Origin: Prionace glauca
Taxonomy: Eukaryota > Chordata > Chondrichthyes > Carcharhiniformes > Carcharhinidae
Direction of reading: 5' to 3'
Assembly (NCBI GenBank): GCA_037974335.1
Contig: CM075733.1
Span: 39,769,959 to 39,833,958, forward strand
Length of the DNA: 64,000 nucleotides
A program made the translations under genes and the position numbers. The notes under the pieces are model-generated. The model had not been told where the DNA came from and searched no databases. It saw nothing but the letters and a program-made list of their open reading frames with translations. Shown here piece by piece: positions 61,201 through 64,000 of the stretch. Each line of letters begins with the position of its first letter. Position 1 is the stretch's first letter.

Positions 61201-63967
61201 TGATAGTCCAGAGAACTGGGAAAATTTTACACACTAGCAAAGAATGATGATACAATTGATAAAGAGGTCAAAAAAATGAGAGCGAATGAGCAAGAAATAT
61301 AAAAATAGACAGTAACAACAGCTATATGTAAATTAAAAGGAAGAGTACCTAAGTTAAATGTTGGTCTGTTAAAGGATGAGATGGGAAATTAGTAATAGGA
61401 AACAACGAAATGGTCAAAATTTGTGCCAAATATTTTACATGTCTTCCTCATAGAAGAAAATTAAAAACATCTGAAAATAGTAGAAAACCAGGAGACAAAT
61501 AGGAGGGAGAAATATATCGCAACTACTAGAATAAAAAAAAGGGGAAACTTATGGTGCTAAAGACTGCCCAAGGGCTTGAATCCTGGGGTCATGAGAGAGG
61601 TGGCTACAGGACAGTGGATGCATTAGTTGTAACTTTCCAAAATTCCCTAGATTCTGGAATGGTTCCAGGGAATTGGAAAGCTGCAAATGTAAAATCCCTA
61701 TTCAGCAAAGGAGGGAAATAGAAAGCTGGTTAGCTTAACGTATGTTAGTGGCAAAATGCTGGAAATAGCAGCAAGATATTTCGAAAATCAGAATACAATC
61801 AAGCAAATTCAACATGGCTTTATGAAAGGAAAACTGTGTCCGACAAATATATTAGAGCTGTTTGAGGATGAAACGTGCAGGTGGGTAGAAGGGATATCAA
61901 TAAATGTATTTAAATTTCAACAAGGTATTGGATAAGGTGCCAGATCAAAGGTTGCTGGACAAATAAGAGCTCATGAATGTTGAGTGTAATATGTTAGCAA
62001 GGATGAAGAATTGGCTAACAGCAATGAAAACTTGGCTTGGCAAATTGCAACTTGTGGAGTGCCACAGTGATCAGTGTGGGAGCCTCCAATATGTACAATC
62101 TATATAATGACATGGATGAATAGACTGAGTGTATTGTAGCCAGATTTTCTGACAAAAGGATGAAGGTAGATTATCATGCGGCAAAATTTTGGCAGGGGGG
62201 AGAAACTTGAGATTATCCACTATAGTAGAAAGAATAGCAAAGCAGAATATTATTCATATGGAGAGAGACTGCAGAATGTTATGAAACAGAGGGATCTGGG
62301 TGTCCTTGTACATGAAACACAAAATGTCAGCATGTAGGTACAGCATTGTGCAAAAACACAGTGCCAGTTTCCATATGTACATTGATGATACTCAGGGCTA
62401 CATTCCCACCACCTCTCTTGGCCCCTGTTGCACTGTCAGATCCGTGTCCAATTGAAAGGAAATGTTCTCCAACTAAATATCGGAAAGGTTAAAATCATTG
62501 TCTTTAGTCTCTGCCACCAACACCACTTCTCCCAGGCAACTAGACCGTACACAGTCTTGGTGTCACACAAGACCCCAAGATGAGCTTCTGATTACATATT
62601 TGCACCATCATTTAGACCGTCGATTTCAACTTCCACAACATCAGACTACTCCATCCCTGCTCCAGCTCTGATGCTGAAACTGTCATCCATGACTTTGTTA
62701 CCATGAGGTTTCAATATTCTGTCTCACCCCTGATTGCTCCACAGACATGAGCTTATCCAAAATTCTGCTTCCCATGTTCTAACATCCCATTCATCGATCA
62801 CCTGCTGCTTGCTGACCTACATTGGCTCAGGTTAAACAACTCCTCTTTTAAAATATGCATTCTTGTTTTCAAACCCCTCCATGGTTTTGTCCCCTCTTTA
62901 TTTCTGTCATCTCCTCCAGGCCCACAACCCTCTGAGATATCTGCACTGCTCTAATTCAGTCCTCTTGAGCATCCCCAGTTTTAATTGCTCCACAGTTGAC
63001 TGAGATTAGGTACATCGACCATACTAAATTCTCCCTCGGTGTACCTGAACAGATGTTGGAGTGTGGCAACTATGGAATTTTCACAGTAACTTCATTGCAG
63101 TGTTAATGTAAGCCTTGCTTGTGACTAATAAATAAACTTTGACTTTAAACTTTAACTGTGAATTGAGCTGCCTGAACCTAAAACATTGAAATTCCCTCCC
63201 GAAACCTCTCTCCTTCACTTCCTTTAAGGAACTCTTTAAAACTTACTGGTGTGGCCAAGGTTTAGATCATCTGCCCCATTATCTGCTTTTGTGACTGGGT
63301 TTAAATTTTGTTTTATAATGCCCAATGTGAAACACCTTGGGATGCTTTTTTACATTAAAATGTCATATACACATACATACATACACGCAGTTGATCTTGT
63401 CACAAGTGAAATCTCTATCGATAGTACAGTTCACTAGAATCATTGATCTGTGCACATAATAAAGAAAGTTTTGAGAATGCAGCAAAATCGCAATGACCTG
63501 GGATCTTACCTGTGCGCTTTTGAACAGAAGTCACAGAGATTTGTTGAGCAGATATGACACCTTCTTTCAGCATTTCCATCGTTACAAAGGTCACAGACTA
63601 TCCTGCAGTCGGATCTCTTCAGGTTCTCCAGCAGAACTTCATTGAGAATCAGGTGATTACTGGTCAGGCCTCGCAGACCAGCAGCGGGGACGTGCACCTC
63701 ATAATCACAGACTGGACACAGGATGCAGGCCCCAGGTTCAGTGCAGTCTAGCGATCCCCCGGATCCAGACTCACCTTCCTCCTTTGTCCTGGGAATGGAG
63801 AACTGCTCCAAGCCTCTCACACAGTCCAGACAGAACGTATGAAGGCAAGGTAAGATCTTGGGATCGGTGTAAACGTTTTTACAGCTCAAACATTTTGTTC
63901 TGCAGCTCCTTGGAGGTTCTGAACTTGTCGAGCACGGTGCAAAAATCTTTCCCTGACTCTCCGACAT
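28113..63967 (-). CDS. TRIM45: TRIM45, RING-type E3 ubiquitin ligase, six coding exons
   Basis: The spliced frame is 571 codons plus a stop; the human protein is about 580. Exons are 63967-63510, 60671-59935, 49786-49657, 47439-47325, 29211-29085 and 28261-28113, all with GT/AG borders and matching phases. Domains in order: RING (Cys26 to Cys87), B-box 1 (about 125-152), B-box 2, coiled coil with [12 protein letters not shown], filamin-like domain, and a Cys/His tail ([14 protein letters not shown]) ending LVRTVAL, nearly as in mammals. The start is the ATG at 63967; the frame stays open upstream, but only as a GTG. Family members are cytoplasmic ubiquitin ligases reported to restrain MAPK and NF-kB signalling; that is established knowledge, not visible here. 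Introns total about 34 kb, mainly repeats. No coding damage seen. Confidence 0.96.
29085..29211 (-). CDS. TRIM45: TRIM45 exon 5, end of filamin-like domain
   Basis: 127 bp encoding [11 protein letters not shown], then [17 protein letters not shown] and RGTMP. GSPF is the closing motif of filamin repeats. The acceptor is TTTTTCCAG and the donor CCTG|GTGAGT. Confidence 0.93.
29436..29545 (-). repeat. Short repeat with hammerhead-like motif
   Basis: Same unit as 45462-45562 (opposite orientation), with fragments at 2538 and 21632. The minus strand contains CTGACGA (29538-29532), a candidate helix II and GAAA (29515-29512) in hammerhead order. Confidence 0.6.
29660..29775 (-). repeat. Short interspersed repeat, about 110 bp
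   Basis: Reverse complement of the unit at 47160-47290, sharing GACCATG, TTGACCTC, GGCGGGATT and CAGTTTTGGGG blocks. Confidence 0.65.
29880..30057 (+). mobile_element. L2/Rex-like LINE 3' tail
   Basis: A 3' UTR-like end with TCTCTACACTCTAGCTATGA and a final AATAAATCAAATCAAATC repeat. It is the same family as 15146-15530 and 44155-45205. Confidence 0.7.
30330..30875 (+). mobile_element. CR1-type LINE 3' fragment, older subfamily
   Basis: Degraded C-terminal coding (GATTTCATTGAGATGTATAA), then a tail with TGACCTCCTTCTGTGC and TTCTCTATGATTCT. This is the ATTCTATG-type CR1 end, unlike the young TTATGTTC type. Confidence 0.7.
30880..30990 (-). mobile_element. CR1 antisense scrap
   Basis: Antisense of a CR1 C-terminal region (ACATCTATTCTAGCCACCTG, ATAGCGAGTTCGATATTCTC). 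Related to 1000-1088. Confidence 0.5.
31034..31318 (+). mobile_element. tRNA-headed SINE
   Basis: Nearly complete sense copy: head (AGCACTGCTGCCTCATGGCA), body (GTCTGCATGGGC), tail ending ACTTGTGACACAAATAAAC. Confidence 0.85.
31319..32130. other. TRIM45 intron 4 sequence, no repeat recognised
   Basis: AT-rich intronic sequence; nothing recognised. Confidence 0.35.
32131..32255 (-). mobile_element. LINE 3'-tail fragment
   Basis: Antisense tail of the LINE family at 39803-40975 (TTCAGAAGGTGGTAGTGAGC, then TTGAACCATTGCAG). Confidence 0.6.
32391..32402 (+). repeat. Target site duplication, left copy
   Basis: GAGCTAAAGACA, repeated at 33521-33532. Confidence 0.8.
32496..32531 (-). ncRNA. Hammerhead ribozyme-like motif, left arm
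   Basis: The minus strand reads TCAC, CTGACGA (32527-32521), a short stem-loop, GAAA, then a short segment and GTGA. This is the hammerhead core order, with TCAC and GTGA able to form helix I. Such minimal hammerheads are known from Penelope-like elements. Activity is not shown. Confidence 0.5.
33429..33464 (+). ncRNA. Hammerhead ribozyme-like motif, right arm
   Basis: TCAC (33429-33432), CTGACGA (33433-33439), helix II GAGG-GAAA-CCTC (33441-33452), GAA (33453-33455), a short near-palindromic segment and GTGA (33461-33464). Helix II is fully paired here. Confidence 0.55.
33521..33532 (+). repeat. Target site duplication, right copy
   Basis: GAGCTAAAGACA, partner of 32391-32402. Confidence 0.8.
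33533..34900. other. TRIM45 intron 4 sequence
   Basis: Positions 33600-33770 vaguely resemble decayed CR1. Otherwise nothing recognised. A C-tract sits at about 34880. Confidence 0.3.
34901..35305 (-). mobile_element. CR1-type LINE 3' fragment
   Basis: Antisense CR1 C-terminus (AGATTCACCATCCTCTGGCT, TGAGATCCCCCCTCATCCTT). It is degraded, with a C-tract at its 3' end. Confidence 0.75.
35306..36284. other. TRIM45 intron 4 sequence
   Basis: Positions 35880-36010 look like the ~110-bp short interspersed repeat. A 45-bp segment at 36152-36195 recurs inverted at 36715-36760. Confidence 0.35.
36285..36450 (+). mobile_element. LINE ORF2 fragment
   Basis: Sense sequence with ATCTTCAGCCAGAAGTGCC and GATGATGC, which I recall as the linker upstream of the RT in the family at 39803-40975. 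Confidence 0.5.
36785..39800 (-). mobile_element. CR1-type LINE, long decayed copy
   Basis: About 3 kb on the minus strand, covering most of ORF2. The endonuclease part encodes [11 protein letters not shown] near 39480 and [12 protein letters not shown] with FGESDHY near 38980. The RT part encodes [14 protein letters not shown] and [11 protein letters not shown] near 38050, then [11 protein letters not shown]. The C-terminus has [14 protein letters not shown]. The frame is broken into at least seven pieces. The 3' end at the left is AT-rich CR1 tail (AGGCCCTTTGGCCCACAA). It is older than the young copies. Confidence 0.92.
39803..40975 (+). mobile_element. LINE of a second family, 3' half
   Basis: Decayed RT coding: [38 protein letters not shown] (motif A), DDCTMFST (motif C), [10 protein letters not shown]. 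It ends with a defined tail (GGCAATTAGAGATGGGTAAA to CCCACATCCTGTGAAAG). It starts where the antisense CR1 stops, so the two are abutted. The family also supplies the tails at 5076, 9945, 32131, 47040 and 59055. Confidence 0.85.
41236..41425 (+). mobile_element. tRNA-type SINE, 5' part
   Basis: Sense head (CCCAGTAATCCAGAGGCTCA) and body (AATTTAAACTCAGTCAATAA). The antisense relative is at 26765-27120. Confidence 0.65.
41494..41985 (-). mobile_element. CR1-type LINE 3' fragment
   Basis: Antisense CR1 end starting at the left with AGGCCCTTCGGCCCAACTTG and running into C-terminal coding. Degraded. Confidence 0.75.
41986..43539. other. TRIM45 intron 4 sequence, nothing recognised
   Basis: AT-rich sequence. 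No exon of TRIM45 is missing here, since all phases are accounted for. Confidence 0.4.
43540..43835 (+). mobile_element. CR1-type LINE fragment
   Basis: Sense CR1 (GGAATGTTGGCCTTTATTGA, GTGAGACCTCACCCAGGATA, GGTTCACTGACTTGGCTGAT). Decayed. Confidence 0.7.
44155..45205 (-). mobile_element. L2/Rex-like LINE with A-to-G-biased sense strand
   Basis: The minus strand aligns with the family at 15146-15530 and 29880-30057. Recognisable pieces are [25 protein letters not shown] and [13 protein letters not shown]. The copy is unusually GC-rich. Against the 15.2-kb copy, over about 86 aligned bases, I counted 17 sites with A there and G here and none the other way. The catalytic Asp pair has become GGTGGT, so the change is toward G. 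Long plus-strand Pro-rich frames across it are artefacts. Confidence 0.8.
45462..45562 (+). repeat. Short repeat with degenerate hammerhead-like motif
   Basis: Reverse-orientation copy of the 29436-29545 unit (CTGACAAAGGGTC near 45469, GCTGTCAGACCTGCTGAGAT later). The core has drifted. Confidence 0.6.
45563..45965 (+). mobile_element. CR1-type LINE 3' fragment
   Basis: Sense C-terminal coding and 3' end (CTAATCCTGCTGCTATTTCT, then TATATTC). Confidence 0.75.
45966..46088 (-). mobile_element. CR1-type LINE RT fragment
   Basis: The minus strand encodes [14 protein letters not shown], a decayed RT motif A. It abuts the sense fragment tail-to-tail. Confidence 0.65.
46089..46754. other. TRIM45 intron 4 sequence
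   Basis: Positions 46562-46592 look like the antisense L2/Rex-like LINE end (TTTGATTTGATTTGATTTAT). Nothing else recognised. Confidence 0.35.
46755..46845 (+). mobile_element. CR1-type LINE scrap
   Basis: Sense match (GAGGGAGTACAGTGAATGTT, GTCATATGAGGAGAGATTAA). Confidence 0.6.
47040..47115 (+). mobile_element. LINE 3'-tail fragment
   Basis: CAAGGACAATTAGAGATGGG and the following sequence match the terminal 70 bp of the LINE at 39803-40975. Confidence 0.65.
47160..47290 (+). repeat. Short interspersed repeat, about 110 bp
   Basis: GAATTTTACCGTCCTGCCCG to GATGAGCGAGG. Inverted relative at 29660-29775. It lies just 3' of TRIM45 exon 4. Confidence 0.65.
47325..47439 (-). CDS. TRIM45: TRIM45 exon 4, core of filamin-like domain
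   Basis: 115 bp encoding (C)[18 protein letters not shown], then TPRVSGSYV and [14 protein letters not shown]-x-TYTP is the filamin-repeat signature and aligns with mammalian DNKDGTYYISYTP. The acceptor is TTTCATACAG and the donor CAG|GTCAGT. It joins exon 3 in phase 2 and exon 5 in phase 0. Confidence 0.93.
47735..48110 (+). mobile_element. CR1-type LINE 3' fragment, diverged subfamily
   Basis: Encodes [20 protein letters not shown], then [20 protein letters not shown], the CR1 C-terminal layout, in one open frame of about 88 codons. Confidence 0.75.
48111..49656. other. TRIM45 intron 3 sequence
   Basis: Mostly AT-rich. It holds a 37-bp tandem duplication (48673-48709 and 48710-48746). No other repeat recognised. 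Confidence 0.4.
48673..48746 (+). repeat. 37-bp tandem duplication
   Basis: Two adjacent 37-bp units starting ATTTGTTTAGGAGCACATTT, differing only at the last base. Confidence 0.9.
49657..49786 (-). CDS. TRIM45: TRIM45 exon 3, start of filamin-like domain
   Basis: 130 bp encoding (G)[19 protein letters not shown], then [19 protein letters not shown]. It aligns with mammalian LHRAREKQTASFTLLC and EIMGRGGDNVQV. The acceptor is TCACATTCAG and the donor AATG|GTGAGT. Confidence 0.94.
49787..50584. other. TRIM45 intron 2 sequence, no repeat recognised
   Basis: Nothing recognised beyond an (AT)n stretch at about 49903. Confidence 0.35.
51756..53137 (-). mobile_element. Young CR1 LINE inserted in the older CR1
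   Basis: Antisense copy in two pieces, 51756-52470 and 53104-53137, split by a plus-strand copy. The C-terminal frame ([18 protein letters not shown] to [18 protein letters not shown]) is open. Sequence stops at GACCCCGAGG-like sequence on the left and resumes with GGTCCCTCTGCACC on the right. Confidence 0.85.
52483..53103 (+). mobile_element. Young CR1 LINE inserted in the young antisense CR1
   Basis: A 5'-truncated sense copy starting near ATTGAATATAAAAGTAGGG and ending CTTATGTTCTTA. The 5' junction has two extra TTTGAGG units (about 52471-52484) next to a GAGG target. It forms a large inverted repeat with the antisense copy beside it. Confidence 0.85.
54139..54420 (-). mobile_element. CR1-type LINE 3' fragment
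   Basis: Antisense CR1 end (CACAGAGGAGTAGGCCATTT, ACAGATTCACCACTCTCTGG). Confidence 0.75.
54421..55685. other. TRIM45 intron 2 sequence, no repeat recognised
   Basis: Average composition. Long frames here lack domain similarity. Confidence 0.35.
55690..58106 (+). mobile_element. CR1-type LINE, near-complete ORF2 3' part
   Basis: The best-kept LINE in the window. It begins in the endonuclease end ([25 protein letters not shown]), passes a Lys-rich linker, and reaches a complete RT ORF at 56286-58007. The end carries TTATGTTC octamers (58086-58106). The frame has one stop at 55951-55953 (probably TGG to TAG) and one single-base deletion near 56290, shown by comparison with the copy at 1-433. 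The 5' end is truncated. It lies antisense in TRIM45 intron 2. Confidence 0.95.
56286..58007 (+). CDS. CR1 reverse transcriptase ORF, 573 codons, uninterrupted
   Basis: LINE RT for target-primed reverse transcription. RT blocks in order: [53 protein letters not shown] (motif A, catalytic Asp), [20 protein letters not shown] (motif B), [11 protein letters not shown] (motif C, Asp pair). The C-terminal CR1 region ([39 protein letters not shown]) follows. All catalytic Asp residues are present. The endonuclease lies out of frame upstream, so the copy itself should not be autonomous, but its RT segment is full. Confidence 0.92.
   Translation: MARVNVGPLEDEKGELVVGDGDMAKVLNNFFVSVFTEEDVNNLPGVSDGKVVGMEGLNDITVTREVVLDRLEGLIVDKSPGPDGMHPRVLKEMAEVIVDALVVIFQTSLDSGEVPEDWKTANVTPLFKKGARQKAGNYRPVSLTSVIGKMLESVIKEEIARHLEGNCLVGRTQHGFIKGKSCLTNLLEFYEDVSRAVDRGEPVDVVFLDFQKAFDKVPHKRLLQKVRGHGVGGRVLAWIEDWLSNRRQRVGVNGCYSDWRLVTSGVPQGSVLGPQLFTIYIDDLEEGTECRVSKFADDTKIGGKANCEEGVESLQKDLDRLGEWARKWQMEFNVGKCEVVHFGRRNGRKDYYLRGEKLQQATVQRDLGVLVHESQKPSLQVQQVVRKANGMLAFIARGIEYKSREVLLQLYRALVRPQLEYCMQFWAPHLRKDILALEGVQRRFTRLIPELRGLSYEERLNKLGLYSLEFRRMRGDLIETYKMMNGMDGIEVERLFPLKKDSRTRGHSLKIKGRRFRTELRRNFFTQRVVNHWNSLPVEMVEAASLNIFKKRVDGFLIREGIKGYGERAGRWS
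58452..58750 (+). mobile_element. tRNA-headed SINE, CR1-tailed type, first of a tandem pair
   Basis: Full-length-looking: head GGGTGGCACAGTGGTTATCA, body TCCACAGTCCAAAGATGTGG-like, tail GACTCAATGGGCCAAATGGC. Confidence 0.85.
58757..59048 (+). mobile_element. tRNA-headed SINE, CR1-tailed type, second of a tandem pair
   Basis: Head TGGCACGGTGATTAATACTG, B box GGGTTCAATTCTGG, tail GGTCTCCTTCTGCACTGGAG. It follows the first copy in the same orientation. Confidence 0.85.
59055..59182 (+). mobile_element. LINE 3'-tail fragment
   Basis: Terminal part of the family at 39803-40975 (GACTGCAGCGGTTCAAGGCT, GGGCAATAGGGATGGGCAAT). Confidence 0.65.
59188..59440 (-). mobile_element. CR1-type LINE 3' fragment
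   Basis: Antisense CR1 end (CCCTTGAGCCTGCTCGGTCA, GAAATTCCTCCTCATCTCAG). Confidence 0.7.
59441..59934. other. TRIM45 intron 2, near exon 2; nothing recognised
   Basis: Unique sequence next to the exon 2 donor. It contains a short (CAAT)n run at about 59852. Confidence 0.35.
59935..60671 (-). CDS. TRIM45: TRIM45 exon 2, B-box 2 and coiled coil
   Basis: 737 bp. After TTCTTCTAG it encodes [19 protein letters not shown]-box 2 ([33 protein letters not shown]) and a long coiled coil. Then come [19 protein letters not shown], the linker [20 protein letters not shown] and CILQGEG. It aligns end to end with mammalian TRIM45. The donor is GAAG|GTAAGT. Confidence 0.97.
60753..61064 (-). mobile_element. 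tRNA-headed SINE, CR1-tailed type
   Basis: Antisense full-length copy. The tail at the left (GAATCCCTACAGTGCGGAAA) and the head at the right (GCTAACCACTGTGCCACCGT) are both clear. Confidence 0.88.
61080..62360 (+). mobile_element. CR1-type LINE, decayed
   Basis: Sense linker, RT and downstream sequence in pieces: CCTGGCTAACCAAGGAAGTG, TTCAACATGGCTTTATGAAA (motif near HGF.KG), GGATCTGGGTGTCCTTGTAC near 62290. Many disruptions. It lies in TRIM45 intron 1. Confidence 0.8.
62365..63360 (+). mobile_element. L2/Rex-like LINE 3' part, interrupted by a SINE
   Basis: A decayed RT block (a YIDDTQ-type motif C near 62381) continues to a 3' end with AACACCTTGGGATGC and TTTACATTAAAATGTC. A SINE 3' half at 63000-63155 splits it. 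A TACA/CATA run (63367-63385) follows. Confidence 0.65.
63000..63155 (+). mobile_element. tRNA-headed SINE 3' half
   Basis: ACTAAATTCTCCCTCGGTGT to GTGACTAATAAATAAAC, same end as 24706-24825, inserted in the L2/Rex-like LINE. Confidence 0.8.
63510..63967 (-). CDS. TRIM45: TRIM45 exon 1, RING and B-box 1
   Basis: It starts at ATG 63967 (MSESQGK, aligning with mammalian MSENRK). The RING is C26-x2-C29, C41-x-H43, C46-x2-C49, C84-x2-C87, with [11 protein letters not shown] at its core and an acidic insert between. B-box 1 begins [13 protein letters not shown] and ends CDFCSKAH. The donor is CACAG|GTAAGA, phase 2. A GTG 15 bases upstream is in frame but not a normal start. Confidence 0.96.
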
Positions 63968-64000
63968 TTTTGGACAGCACACACTAAATTAATTCAGTTT

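Noticed and set aside
63965-63982. Upstream in-frame start for TRIM45 at 63982
   Set aside because: The codon is GTG. The ATG at 63967 aligns with the mammalian start.
1-64000. CRISPR arrays, operons, bacterial promoters, integrases
   Set aside because: No regularly spaced repeats or bacterial-type genes. Spliced exons, SINEs and LINEs show a vertebrate nuclear sequence.

Overview
This window looks like a piece of a vertebrate nuclear chromosome, most likely from a cartilaginous fish (shark or ray). Three things point there. It holds a spliced vertebrate TRIM45 gene. It carries dense CR1-type LINEs whose 3' ends finish in TTATGTTC octamers. It also carries tRNA-headed SINEs of the kind I know from shark sequence. 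The species call rests on recalled repeat families, not on a search.

Host genes. TRIM45 lies on the minus strand from 63967 to 28113. I could place all six coding exons by hand: 63967-63510, 60671-59935, 49786-49657, 47439-47325, 29211-29085 and 28261-28113. Splice signals and phases agree throughout, giving 571 codons plus a stop and the order RING, B-box 1, B-box 2, coiled coil, filamin-like domain, Cys/His-rich tail. Downstream on the same strand are the first two exons of an immunoglobulin V-set gene (signal peptide 21009-20976, V domain 20844-20491). A possible further signal-peptide exon sits at 22412. Both neighbours may belong to an immune gene cluster. No bacterial-type gene, operon or CRISPR is present.

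Layout. 1-4.2 kb: CR1 pieces, a U2 snRNA-derived pseudogene and a SINE. 5-10.2 kb: an old LINE split by a broken retrovirus-like element, whose LTR is itself split by a 1.1-kb palindromic Penelope-like unit. 10-20 kb: AT-rich sequence, a G-rich block and LINE/SINE fragments. 20-23 kb: the Ig-type exons. 28-64 kb: TRIM45, with introns filled by nested CR1, L2/Rex-like LINEs, SINEs and a second copy of the palindromic unit (32.4-33.5 kb).

The most unusual material is the palindromic unit. The copy at 5.6-6.75 kb has two 532-bp arms that look perfectly identical around a 16-nt loop, and it is flanked by a 13-bp target duplication. The copy at 32.4-33.5 kb lies in the opposite orientation. It has the same internal junction, the same short-arm end and the same one-sided ~40-bp tail, so this looks like a defined structure rather than two accidents. 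Its arms carry hammerhead-ribozyme-like motifs. Also notable are a LINE copy (44.2-45.2 kb) with a strong A-to-G bias on its sense strand, a near-intact CR1 reverse transcriptase ORF (56.3-58.0 kb), and one tRNA-type SINE head joined to two different 3' bodies.
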